DNA of 51,520 bases, taken from assembly GCA_934589675.1 (NCBI GenBank), contig CAKTOF010000017.1, positions 1-51,520 of the forward strand, read 5' to 3'. A program made the translations under genes and the position numbers. The notes under the pieces are model-generated. The model was given only the letters and a program-made list of their open reading frames with translations, was not told where the DNA came from and made no database searches. This stretch comes from an uncultured Oscillospiraceae bacterium (GTDB lineage Bacteria; Bacillota; Clostridia; Oscillospirales; Oscillospiraceae). How positions within the stretch are numbered: the first letter of the stretch is position 1; each line of letters starts with the position of its first letter. Positions 16,883 through 24,859 of the stretch are shown here, one piece after another.

Positions 16883-18190
16883 TCAGGGAACGTAGCACTC
16901 GACGGTGCCGCCGAATTCGACCTTGCCGTCCACGAGGACCGAAACGGAGTTCGGCGTCGCAACGACGTGGTTGCAGCCGAACGTCTCCATGCCGCAGACC
17001 TTGCCGGTGCCGAAGAGCGTCTCGACCGAGTCAATGCTGTCATAGTACGCCTGCACGTCCGCGACCTCGACGGAGCCCGCGCCCTGCATGAGCTGGAGCA
17101 GCGTGTAGAGGTTGTTGACGGAAGCGCCGCACCACGAGGCGGCCGTATCCGCGCCGTACTCGTCCTTGAAGCGGTTGTAGATCGTGTTGAAGATGTCGGT
17201 GTTGTGCTCCGGCGTCTCGAGATCCGAGCCCATCGTGAACGCACGGGAGACATCCTTCAGACCCGTAGCGTCGAGCAGCATGCCGGCGTTCGAGCCGACG
17301 ACGGCCGCCGCGACCATGTCCGAGCCGTTGTTGCGCAGCTCCTTGACGATGGAGCCGACGTTCTTGACGTCCGCGTTGCCGATGAACACATCCGCGCCGC
17401 TGCTCATAAGCTGAATCGCAACCGAGGACAGATCCGTGGCCTCCGCGTCGTAGATGATCGGATCGTCGATGTACTCCAGGCCAAGCTCAGCGCAGATCGA
17501 CTGCACGAGCGCCGCCTTCGGCTCGCCGTTGCCGTCGTCATTTTCGCAGACGATGACCTTCGTCGCCTCGGGGTAGTAATCCTTCACGAACTGAAGCGCT
17601 GCAGCGTACTGCGCCGGAGCGGCATTGTAGAACGTGTAGGCATACTTCAGGTTCTCGTTCAGGGCGTTGAAATACATGTTGTTCTGGCTCATGATGTTCA
17701 TGATGCCGCCCTTTTCAAAGATGTCGAGCGCACCATCGACCCAGAAGTCGTTCGTCTCGATGACATAGTGGATATCGGGGTCGTCGGCGAGCAGCTGCGC
17801 CGCGGAGCGGATGCCGGCCGCATCAGACTGGCCATCCTGCACGACGATCTCGAGATCGTACTTCTTGCCGCCGATCTCGATGCCGCCCAGGTCGTTGTAA
17901 TAACCGGCCAGGCACTGCATCTCAAGGGCGTTGTTGTAGTCGTAGGTCGCGAACCAGCCCGTCTGGTTGACGAGGCCGCCGATCTTCAGGACTTCGTTGC
18001 CGCCCTCGCCGGGCTTCGCAGCGTCATCCTGCTTCCCGCTGTCGGCCGGAGCGCCGGTGTCGGCAGCACCGGTGTCGGCAGAACCGGTATCCGACGGCTT
18101 GCTGCCCGCGTCGGCAGGGTCAGAGCCGCATGCAGCCAGGCAGCCAAGAAGCATGGCCATCGCCATAAGCAGAGCAAGTATCTTTTTCAT
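16883..18190 (-). CDS. Branched-chain amino-acid ABC transporter substrate-binding lipoprotein
   Basis: A 435-residue type I periplasmic-binding protein of the LivJ/LivK class, anchored as a lipoprotein. The signal sequence MKKILALLMAMAMLLGCLAAC ends in an LAAC lipobox. A low-complexity Asp/Gly/Ser/Thr linker (about residues 25-65) leads to the ligand-binding fold (VLKIGGLVNQTGWF, then QDGQSDAAGIRSAAQLL). The start is the ATG at 18190 with AAGGAGGACAC upstream. It is the first gene of the liv operon. Ligand identity cannot be read from sequence. Confidence 0.92.
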   Translation of the reverse strand: MKKILALLMAMAMLLGCLAACGSDPADAGSKPSDTGSADTGAADTGAPADSGKQDDAAKPGEGGNEVLKIGGLVNQTGWFATYDYNNALEMQCLAGYYNDLGGIEIGGKKYDLEIVVQDGQSDAAGIRSAAQLLADDPDIHYVIETNDFWVDGALDIFEKGGIMNIMSQNNMYFNALNENLKYAYTFYNAAPAQYAAALQFVKDYYPEATKVIVCENDDGNGEPKAALVQSICAELGLEYIDDPIIYDAEATDLSSVAIQLMSSGADVFIGNADVKNVGSIVKELRNNGSDMVAAAVVGSNAGMLLDATGLKDVSRAFTMGSDLETPEHNTDIFNTIYNRFKDEYGADTAASWCGASVNNLYTLLQLMQGAGSVEVADVQAYYDSIDSVETLFGTGKVCGMETFGCNHVVATPNSVSVLVDGKVEFGGTVECYVP

Positions 18191-18261
18191 AGTGTCCTCC
18201 TTATTTTGTTCGGTGTGCTTGAAGCTTCCTTCTCGCTTTGTCGAGCACTTGTGACAACCCG

Positions 18262-18290
18262 AGAGTACCACCACAGCATTTTTTTGTAAA
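18262..18290 (-). promoter_or_regulatory. Promoter of the liv operon
   Basis: Minus strand: -35 TTTACA at 18285-18290, 17 bp spacer, -10 TACTCT at 18262-18267. The 327-bp divergent gap (18191-18517) otherwise holds only the opposing HxlR promoter. Confidence 0.6.
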
Positions 18291-18406
18291 GTACGCACAA
18301 CAAAGTTTGCGCCGCACCTGCAAGTTCGCCTCCTACTAAACCGATGTGTTTACTTTTTTCAGCAATGGCGGGCGTTTGCGCCGTTGCTTGCCATACAGAT
18401 TACCGC

Positions 18407-18435
18407 TTGCAGGCGGGGAAAAAATTTGCTATATT
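18407..18435 (+). promoter_or_regulatory. Promoter of the hxlR-lysR transcript
   Basis: Plus strand: -35 TTGCAG at 18407-18412, 17 bp spacer, -10 TATATT at 18430-18435. It lies 82 bp ahead of the HxlR start. Confidence 0.6.
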
Positions 18436-18517
18436 GCACATGAGAATCGACAATTTCAGCATCTTCAACCGCCACTATGCCGGCATTTGTTCACTTTTCA
18501 CAAAGGGGGGCGCGCCC

Positions 18518-18985
18518 ATGTCCCGTTCTAAGCTTGATTTTTTTGACGGAGAGGATCCGTACCGCTTCGTCCAGCGGCTGTTCCTGAGCAAATGGAAGCC
18601 GTTCCTGCTCTCCGCACTCCATTTCGACGCCGACTCGACCCGCTACGGAAAATTCACCTCTGTTCTCCCTATTACAGAAAAGGTTCTCACGGAAAACCTG
18701 CGCGACCTGGAAGCGGACGGTCTCATCGAGCGCGTCGTCTACCCGGAGATTCCCCCGCGCGTGGAATACCGCCTCACCGAGGTCGGAAAAAGCACGATCC
18801 CGGTTCTGTTTTCCCTGTACGACTGGGGCTGGCACGAGATGCGCCGCCGCGGCCTGCGGATCGACCGCCGCGGCCAGATGTTCCACGGCTATCTCGAGCC
18901 GGACGAGGAATTCATGCAGATGCCCATCGAAAAGCTCATCGAGCAGGTCCGGCGCGAGCGCGGAGAAGAGGCGGACGAAGCATGA
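18518..18985 (+). CDS. HxlR-family transcriptional regulator
   Basis: A 155-residue winged-helix regulator. The HxlR pattern is clear: a KWKPFLLSAL helix, a recognition region (ITEKVLTENLRDLEADGLIER) and the PPRVEYRLTEVG wing. There is no effector domain beyond a short C-terminal acidic tail, and no cysteine in the HTH region, so a thiol redox switch is not suggested. The start is the ATG at 18518 with AAAGGGGGG upstream. Its stop overlaps the LysR start (ATGA), so two regulators are made from one transcript and both may act on the following cluster. Confidence 0.88.
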   Translation: MSRSKLDFFDGEDPYRFVQRLFLSKWKPFLLSALHFDADSTRYGKFTSVLPITEKVLTENLRDLEADGLIERVVYPEIPPRVEYRLTEVGKSTIPVLFSLYDWGWHEMRRRGLRIDRRGQMFHGYLEPDEEFMQMPIEKLIEQVRRERGEEADEA

Positions 18986-19881
18986 CCGGCACGCAGCTTC
19001 GCTGCTTTCTGGCCGCAGCCAAATATCTCAACTTCACCACGGCGGCCGCCGCGCTCTATCTCACGCAGCCGACGCTGAGCAAGAACATCGCCGCGCTCGA
19101 GCAGGAGCTCGGCCTTGCGCTCTTCTACCGCACCCGGCGCGGGCTGCGCCTGACGCCCGGCGGCCTTCTGCTGCGCGACCGTCTTTCGCCCATGGCCGAG
19201 GAGTTCGACGACGCCGTCGCCGAAGCGCGCCTTGCAAACCTCGGCGCGAGCGGCCATCTGGCGCTCGGATTCCTGACCGGCCAGATGATCAGCCCGCGCC
19301 AGCGCGAGATCCTGTGCAGCTTTGAGTCCGCCCACCCCGGCATCCCCGTCACCATCACGAGCGGCAGCTTCGGCCGCCTCATTGACGGCCTGCGCAGCGG
19401 CGAGCTCGACGCCGCGTTCACCGCCGCCTTTTCCGTCGAGCACGAAGCCGGCCTTCTCTATGAGTCGGTCGAGAGGCTGAGCAATGCGCTGTTTCTCCAC
19501 CGCAGCAACCCGCTCGCGCAAAAAGAGCCGCTGCTGCTCACCGATCTGCGCAGCGTCCCGTTTCTGAGCGTGACGACCGGCGATACGTTCGCCGTCACGC
19601 AGAATTATCAGCATACCTGCCGCAAGGCGGGGTTTGAGCCCATTATCCTCGAAGCGCCCGACCTGTCGACCATGATCCTGTGGCTTGAGATGGGCCGCGG
19701 CGTCACCGTGCTCAACGATCAGCACACCGTCAGCCTCCTGCCGCAGCTCGCCGCGCGTACCATGCCGGAGTTTGCTCCCATCACGCTTTGCCTGAGCTGG
19801 TTCGCCGGCAACGAGAACCCGGCGCTTTCGCTCTTTCTTGAGCATTGGAACCGCAGCTGCGCCGACCCTGCCCGCAAATAG
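18982..19881 (+). CDS. LysR-family transcriptional regulator
   Basis: A 299-residue LysR regulator. The N-terminal HTH (FTTAAAALYLTQPTLSKNIAALEQELG) is canonical, and the C-terminal effector domain (about residues 90-299) is of normal length. The ATG at 18982 overlaps the HxlR stop. Just downstream, CATTCC-N5-GGAATG (19882-19898) could be an operator or a weak terminator. The target is probably the fucose-isomerase-like/SufES cluster that follows in the same direction. Confidence 0.9.
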   Translation: MTGTQLRCFLAAAKYLNFTTAAAALYLTQPTLSKNIAALEQELGLALFYRTRRGLRLTPGGLLLRDRLSPMAEEFDDAVAEARLANLGASGHLALGFLTGQMISPRQREILCSFESAHPGIPVTITSGSFGRLIDGLRSGELDAAFTAAFSVEHEAGLLYESVERLSNALFLHRSNPLAQKEPLLLTDLRSVPFLSVTTGDTFAVTQNYQHTCRKAGFEPIILEAPDLSTMILWLEMGRGVTVLNDQHTVSLLPQLAARTMPEFAPITLCLSWFAGNENPALSLFLEHWNRSCADPARK

Positions 19882-19948
19882 CATTCCGTTTTGGAATGTC
19901 AGACCAAAAATTCGCCATTTTACACCGCGCGCTCCTCTGTGTTACGAT
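19882..19948 (+). promoter_or_regulatory. Inverted repeat and candidate promoter of the isomerase-like/SufES cluster
   Basis: The palindrome CATTCC-N5-GGAATG is at 19882-19898. TTTACA at 19919-19924, 18 bp spacer and TACGAT at 19943-19948 form a moderate promoter 60 bp before the next start. A palindrome just upstream of a -35 is a common LysR site, but this is inference. Confidence 0.45.
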
Positions 19949-20007
19949 TGTGCCATGATCCAGGTTGAGCATTGTGACAAATCCAACACAGGAACAGGAG
20001 TAACATT

Positions 20008-21540
20008 ATGAGCATCACTTCCATTCAGGACGTCCGTCTGAACGTCAAGCCCATCTACATCGACATGAGCCACCTTTATGTCTACGAAGGCCCGTGCCGC
20101 TTCGGCCGCGGTGAAGAGCTCACCTACGAGTTTGACAAGGCGATGAACGCCGAGATCAACAAGACCTTCCTGCGCGGCATCCGCGAGAACGTTCCCGACT
20201 TTGTCAATCTGATGGAGCCGGTCTACGTCTGCCGCACGGACGACTGGCGCATTACAGAAGAGGCCATGGACGCCATGGCGGTCGACCATGACAAGGTCGA
20301 CTTCTATCTGTTTGCCGACGGCGGCCGCTGCGCGGACGTCATGATGGAATTCAACCGCCGCTACCCGAAGCCGTGCGCCGCGCTCTCGGGTCTGCAGGGC
20401 AACACGATCATCAACGCGACCATGCTCTCGCACGGCTGCGAGATCTACCCGGCTTACGACTGGGACGAGCTGCGCAGCATCCTCTCGGCCGTCCGTGTGC
20501 GCAAGATGCTCGGCGAGCTGAAGGTTCTGCTCACCGCCCGCTTCAACGCCAACCAGTCCATGCCGAGCGCGCCTGACTCGTTCAACCGTCTCGACGACCT
20601 GACGGCGAAGTGGGGCGTCCGCTTCCGCTACATCAACCTGCACGAGCTCATGGATCAGCTCCACGAGATCCCGTGCGACCAGAACCCGACGACGCCGGGC
20701 CGTCACCGTCTGAACATCAACGCCGACGACATGGCGCTCATCGAGGACATGGCCAAGGACCTCATCGGCAGCGCCAGCGAAAACGACATGCCGTATGAAG
20801 AGATCATCACCACGCTGAAAATGGTGCGCGTCATCCAGAAGAACATGGAAGACGAAGAGTGCAACGCGTTCTGCGCGCCGTGCCCGGATACGTGCTCGAC
20901 CCGCCGCCTGAACGAGGAGCACTGCACCATGTGCATGGCGCACTCGATCAACAACGAGCTCGGCCTGCCCTCGGCGTGTGAATATGACATCACCGCGCTG
21001 ATCTGCGCCGCCATTTTGAGCGGCGTGTCCGGCAAGGCGCCGTACATCAGCAACAGCGTCCCGTGCAACATCAACGAGGAAGGGCTCGCGCCGCTGCTGT
21101 CGTTCCTGACGAAGGACGACCTTGCGCCCATGCGCGGCGTCCCGAACCTCATGGCGACCTACCACGCCGTCCCGAACCGCAAAATGCACGGCTATGACTC
21201 CGATCGCAGCCCCATCGCGCTCCGCTCGTTCGCCTACAGCGGCTGGGCGGCCACGATGCGCTACGACTTCACGCAGGACCGCGGCGAGTACATCACGCAG
21301 GCCCGCATCGACCCGAACTGCAAGAAAATGCTCATCACGCGCGGCGTCATCGCCGGCGGCTTCGGCTATGACAAGCAGAACTGCACCGAGGGTCTGTTCT
21401 TTACCGTCTCCGACGCGAAGAAGTACTGGCACGCGCAGCAGGAATTCGGCCTGCACAACCCGCTCGTGCTTGGCGACTATGTCGACGAGCTCGTCGCCGT
21501 GGCAAAGGTGCTCGGTCTGGAGCCGGTCGTATGTCTCTGA
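20008..21540 (+). CDS. Cysteine-rich protein related to the L-fucose/L-arabinose isomerase family, function unknown
   Basis: A 510-residue protein whose C-terminal half resembles the L-fucose isomerase fold: SACEYDITALICAAILSG (residues 322-339) looks like the first metal-ligand motif, and HNPLVLGDYVDELVAVAKVLG resembles the C-terminal segment. The second acidic ligand after the helix is not seen (KAPYISNS). Immediately before the motif are six cysteines, C285, C289, C292, C296, C306 and C309, a pattern suited to an iron-sulphur cluster or zinc and not part of sugar isomerases as I know them. GGAG precedes the ATG. It overlaps the next gene by 10 bp and heads a transcript with SufE and SufS. 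Sugar isomerase activity is doubtful; I do not assign a reaction. Confidence 0.75.
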   Translation: MSITSIQDVRLNVKPIYIDMSHLYVYEGPCRFGRGEELTYEFDKAMNAEINKTFLRGIRENVPDFVNLMEPVYVCRTDDWRITEEAMDAMAVDHDKVDFYLFADGGRCADVMMEFNRRYPKPCAALSGLQGNTIINATMLSHGCEIYPAYDWDELRSILSAVRVRKMLGELKVLLTARFNANQSMPSAPDSFNRLDDLTAKWGVRFRYINLHELMDQLHEIPCDQNPTTPGRHRLNINADDMALIEDMAKDLIGSASENDMPYEEIITTLKMVRVIQKNMEDEECNAFCAPCPDTCSTRRLNEEHCTMCMAHSINNELGLPSACEYDITALICAAILSGVSGKAPYISNSVPCNINEEGLAPLLSFLTKDDLAPMRGVPNLMATYHAVPNRKMHGYDSDRSPIALRSFAYSGWAATMRYDFTQDRGEYITQARIDPNCKKMLITRGVIAGGFGYDKQNCTEGLFFTVSDAKKYWHAQQEFGLHNPLVLGDYVDELVAVAKVLGLEPVVCL

Positions 21541-21947
21541 TCAGCGACGCATCTGACATCCGCGCGCGCTTTGCCGCGCTGGATGACCGCGCCCGCTGCG
21601 CCATCGCGCCCATCATATCCGGACAGGTTCAATCAGCAACGGACGTACTCCCGCTTCTGCGGGAGTACGTCCGCATCAAATATCGCCTAGAGCCGGAGGA
21701 CATGGCCGAAGACGAGCTGGAGGCGCTCGGCCGGGAAAGCGTCGCGCGCATCGCCGCGCTCGGCGAGACGGGCTCGGACACGTCGCCGCACTGCGGCAGC
21801 GCCAGCAGCGCAACGCACAAGAAGATCCTGCTCGTGCTCGCGCTCGGGCGTGACCTTGCCATTACCATCCCGCCCATGGAGAGCGCGGATGCCGAGACGC
21901 TCACCGCACTCTCGGAGTGCATCGCCCGCGCGCTTGCGCGCAGGTAG
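21531..21947 (+). CDS. Hypothetical protein in the SufES cluster
   Basis: A 138-residue protein that I do not recognise. It is mostly helical and acidic, without signal peptide or membrane segments. Two cysteines stand out (RARCAIAP and SPHCGSASS); the second lies in a Gly/Ser-rich turn followed by a hydrophobic strand (KKILLVLAL). The start overlaps the preceding gene by 10 bp, implying translational coupling, and SufE starts 32 bp after its stop. A perfect 15-bp hairpin lies within the coding sequence. It may be a small partner of the preceding cysteine-rich protein. Confidence 0.65.
   Translation: MSLISDASDIRARFAALDDRARCAIAPIISGQVQSATDVLPLLREYVRIKYRLEPEDMAEDELEALGRESVARIAALGETGSDTSPHCGSASSATHKKILLVLALGRDLAITIPPMESADAETLTALSECIARALARR
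21640..21673. repeat. Perfect 15-bp inverted repeat inside the hypothetical gene
   Basis: The arm CGGACGTACTCCCGC (21640-21654) is perfectly complementary to 21659-21673, with loop TTCT. No U-run follows, so it is not an ordinary terminator. It would form a very stable hairpin in the mRNA upstream of sufE. Confidence 0.8.
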
Positions 21948-21979
21948 CATACTATTATATTATTAAGGAGCGCCGACCC

Positions 21980-22405
21980 ATGCAGACCCTTTCCGGCAAT
22001 CTTGCGCAGCTTCAGTCCATGTTCACCGGCATCGACGACGAGCTCGACCGCTACTCTCTGCTGATCGAGCTGTCCTCCCTGCTGCCGGGCTCCGACGGCC
22101 TGCGGGACGAGAAAAACCTCTACCGCGGCTGTCAATCACAGGTCTGGCTGCGCGCGGACGCGCCGGACGGTCTTTGCCGCCTCGTCGGCGACAGCGACAC
22201 GGTGCTCATCCGCGGCGTGCTGTTTTTGTTCGCCGCGCTCATTGAAAACGTCCCGGTTGCGGACGTTCTGGAGGCGGACTGCGACCTGCTCGACGCGCTC
22301 TCGCTTGGCAGTCTGTTCTCCTCTCAGCGCACGCTCGGCATTTCCGGCCTGCTGCCGGAGATCCGGCGGCAGCTCGCAGCACAAGGAGGCGGCACCCATG
22401 CTTGA
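21980..22405 (+). CDS. sufE: SufE-family sulphur acceptor
   Basis: A 141-residue SufE/CsdE protein that takes persulphide from a cysteine desulfurase and passes it on. The acceptor cysteine is C51 in YRGCQSQVWL, exactly at the family position. The start is the ATG at 21980 with AAGGAG upstream. Its last codons overlap the start of sufS by 8 bp, so the two are translated together. In Firmicutes, SufU is the commoner partner of SufS, so a SufE pair outside a sufBCD operon suggests a specialised sulphur route. Confidence 0.92.
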   Translation: MQTLSGNLAQLQSMFTGIDDELDRYSLLIELSSLLPGSDGLRDEKNLYRGCQSQVWLRADAPDGLCRLVGDSDTVLIRGVLFLFAALIENVPVADVLEADCDLLDALSLGSLFSSQRTLGISGLLPEIRRQLAAQGGGTHA

Positions 22406-23618
22406 CATTTTGCGCATCCGCGAGGATTTCCCCATTCTCGCCGAGTCTGTCCACGGCCATCCGCTCGTCTATCTCGACAACGCCGCGACCATGCAGGTCC
22501 CGCAGCCGGTGCTCGATGCCGTCAGTGCGCACTACCATCACAACAACGCCAACGTCCACCGCGGCGTCCACACGCTCAGCGCGCGCGCAACCGATGCGCT
22601 CGAGCGCGCGCGGCACACCGCGGCGGCGTTTGTCGGCGCGCAGTGGGATGACGAGATCATCTTCACCTCCGGCACGACCGCGTCGATTAACCTCGTCGCC
22701 TCCGCCCTCTCCTGCGGCCGTCTCGGCCCCGGTGACGAGGTCATCGTCGCCGAGCAGGAGCATCACTCCAACCTCGTGCCATGGCAGGAGGCCTGCCGCC
22801 GCACCGGCGCGTGCCTTCGCATCTGGCCCGTCAGCGAGCGCGGCGAAATGGAGCTGTCCGCCCTCGCGCCGCTGCTTGGTGAGCGGACGGCGCTCGTTGC
22901 CTGCGCATGGGTCTCAAACGTCACCGGCGCCGTCGCGCCCGTGCAGGAGCTGTGCGCCATGGCGCACGACGCGGGCGCGCAGGTGCTGCTCGACGGCGCA
23001 CAGGCCATGAAGCTCGGCGTGACCGACGTGCAGGCGCTCGACGCCGACTACCTCGTCTTTTCCGGCCACAAGCTCGGCGCGCTGACCGGCATCGGCGTGC
23101 TCTACGGCCGCCGCGGCTGCCTCGGCGCGCTGCCGCCCACGGCATTCGGCGGAGGCATGATCGATCAGGTCGAGTTGGGCCGGGCGACGTTCGGCCCGCT
23201 TCCGCTTCGTCTGGAGGCCGGTACGCCGAACTACGTCGGCGCCATCAGCCTCGCCGCGGCGCTGGACTACCTCACCGCGCTCGGCCTTCCGGCCATCGCC
23301 GCGCAGGAAGACGCGCTGACCGCCGAATGCCGCGCGCTGCTGTCCGCCATCCCCGGCGTGCAGCTGCTTGGGAGCCCCTCCCGCTGCTCCGGCGCCGTCA
23401 GCTTCACCGTGCCCGGCATCCACCCGTTCGACATCGGCGCGCTGCTCGATGCGCAGGGTGTCGCCGTCCGCACCGGACACCTGTGCGCCATGCCGCTGCT
23501 GACCCGCTTCGGTCTGGACAGCGTCGTCCGCGTGAGCCCCGCGTTTTACAACACGCAGCAGGAGCTCCGCTCATTTTGCGCCGCGCTGGAAAAAGCGCTC
23601 GCGCTTCTGCAAAAATGA
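22398..23618 (+). CDS. sufS: Cysteine desulfurase, SufS/CsdA type (group II)
   Basis: A 406-residue PLP enzyme that removes sulphur from cysteine to give alanine and an enzyme persulphide. The PLP lysine is K225 in FSGHKLGALTG and the catalytic cysteine is C363 in VRTGHLCAMP, both in normal SufS context. The ATG at 22398 follows AAGGAGGCGGC. It is the last gene of the cluster, with a terminator 9 bp after the stop. No sufBCD genes are nearby, so the acceptor is probably encoded in this cluster or the sulphur serves another cofactor. Confidence 0.92.
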   Translation: MLDILRIREDFPILAESVHGHPLVYLDNAATMQVPQPVLDAVSAHYHHNNANVHRGVHTLSARATDALERARHTAAAFVGAQWDDEIIFTSGTTASINLVASALSCGRLGPGDEVIVAEQEHHSNLVPWQEACRRTGACLRIWPVSERGEMELSALAPLLGERTALVACAWVSNVTGAVAPVQELCAMAHDAGAQVLLDGAQAMKLGVTDVQALDADYLVFSGHKLGALTGIGVLYGRRGCLGALPPTAFGGGMIDQVELGRATFGPLPLRLEAGTPNYVGAISLAAALDYLTALGLPAIAAQEDALTAECRALLSAIPGVQLLGSPSRCSGAVSFTVPGIHPFDIGALLDAQGVAVRTGHLCAMPLLTRFGLDSVVRVSPAFYNTQQELRSFCAALEKALALLQK

Positions 23619-23626
23619 AGAAAATC

Positions 23627-23649
23627 GCCCGGCCTCAACGAGGCCGGGC
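23627..23649. terminator. Terminator between sufS and the aminotransferase gene
   Basis: A 10-bp stem GCCCGGCCTC/GAGGCCGGGC with an AAC loop. A T-rich tail follows on the plus strand (TTCTTG) and A's precede it, so it can serve both converging genes. Confidence 0.8.
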
Positions 23650-23655
23650 TTCTTG

Positions 23656-24846
23656 TTATCTGCGGTATTCTTCTTTTACGAACCGCTCGAGCGCGGGCAG
23701 GCTGCGTTTTACCTTTTCGGTGTCGATGCAGTAGGCCATGCGCACATAGCCCGGGACGCCGAAGCTGTCGCTCGGGACTAAGATCAGGTTGTACCTGCGC
23801 GCCTTTTTGCAGAACTGGACGGCGTCGTCCTCGAGCGCCTTCGGGAAGATATAGAATGTCCCGCCCGGGCGGACGACCTCAAAGCCAAGCTCGACGAGCT
23901 TGTCGTAGAGCAGGTTCATGTTCGTTTCATAGACGCTCAGGTCGCTCGTCTTATCAAGCACCTCGGCCACGGCGAGCTGGATGCTCGAGGCCGGGCAGTT
24001 GTGGCCGATGCCGCGGCTGATCTGACCGCAGATGACGGCAAAAATGTCTGCATCCGTCGCGCGCGGGTTGACAGCAACATAGCCGATGCGCTCGCCCGGC
24101 AGGCTCAGGCTCTTCGAGAACGAGTAGCACGAGACGGTGTTGTCGTAAAAGCGGCTGACATATGGGCTGTCCGCGCCCGAAAAGACGATCTCGCGGTACG
24201 GCTCGTCGCTGATGAGGAAGATGTCGTGGCCATACTCGCGCTGCTTCTGCCGCAGGATGTCAGAAAGCCGCTGGATCGTCGCGGACGAATAGACGATGCC
24301 GGATGGGTTGTTCGGCGTGTTGATGAGCACGGCCTGCACATTCGGCCCGAGCATCTGCTCGAACGCCTCGAAGTTGATCTGAAAGTCCGCCGTATTGGCC
24401 GGGACGACCTTCAGCGCTGCGCCCGTGCGGCCGACATACTGCCCGTATTCCGGGAAGTACGGCGCAAACGTCAGCACCTCGTCGCCGGGCTTTGTCACCG
24501 CGCGCAGCGCGTGCGCCAGCGCGCCGGCCGCGCCGATGGCCATAAAGATGTGCTTTGCCTCATAGTCCATGCCGAAGCGCGCATTCAGGCTGGCCGCGAC
24601 CTTTTCGCGCACGCTCATGATGCCGAGCGACGGACTGTAGCCATGGATGGCGACCGGGTCGGATGTTTCGAGCAGGTCGACGAGCGTCCGCGTAAATTCC
24701 GGGTGCGTCGGCACGCTCGGGTTGCCGAGGCTGTAGTCAAACACGTTCTCATAGCCGATCTTCGCGCCGAGCTCGGAAGCAAATTCGCTCTGCTCGCGGA
24801 TGACGGAGCGCTGCGTCAGCATGGATTTGAAATCTTCGTTGATCAT
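23656..24846 (-). CDS. Class I/II pyridoxal-phosphate aminotransferase
   Basis: A 396-residue fold-type I aminotransferase, aspartate-aminotransferase-like. It shows NTPNNPSGIV near residue 176-185, the cofactor-binding DEPYREI at about 214-220, and the PLP lysine K245 in YSFSKSLSLPGERIGY. The family includes aspartate, alanine and aromatic aminotransferases; specificity cannot be read. It is the last gene of a three-gene run, 13 bp after a 2-hydroxyacid dehydrogenase. A shared 2-oxo acid between the two enzymes is an attractive but untested link. Confidence 0.92.
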   Translation of the reverse strand: MINEDFKSMLTQRSVIREQSEFASELGAKIGYENVFDYSLGNPSVPTHPEFTRTLVDLLETSDPVAIHGYSPSLGIMSVREKVAASLNARFGMDYEAKHIFMAIGAAGALAHALRAVTKPGDEVLTFAPYFPEYGQYVGRTGAALKVVPANTADFQINFEAFEQMLGPNVQAVLINTPNNPSGIVYSSATIQRLSDILRQKQREYGHDIFLISDEPYREIVFSGADSPYVSRFYDNTVSCYSFSKSLSLPGERIGYVAVNPRATDADIFAVICGQISRGIGHNCPASSIQLAVAEVLDKTSDLSVYETNMNLLYDKLVELGFEVVRPGGTFYIFPKALEDDAVQFCKKARRYNLILVPSDSFGVPGYVRMAYCIDTEKVKRSLPALERFVKEEYRR

Positions 24847-24859
24847 GATCCTCTCTCCT

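Noticed and set aside
16967..18289. A 440-codon antisense frame over the liv binding-protein gene
   Set aside because: No start signal or domain; the sense gene has a lipobox and a normal binding fold.
19942..21456. A 504-codon open frame antisense to the isomerase-like gene
   Set aside because: It mirrors the codon structure of the sense gene, is arginine/valine/alanine-rich, and has no ribosome site. High third-position GC keeps the opposite frame open.
21531..21947. The perfect hairpin taken as a terminator, making the small gene spurious
   Set aside because: No U-run follows, the frame continues with ordinary protein sequence, and it is coupled by overlap to the gene upstream.
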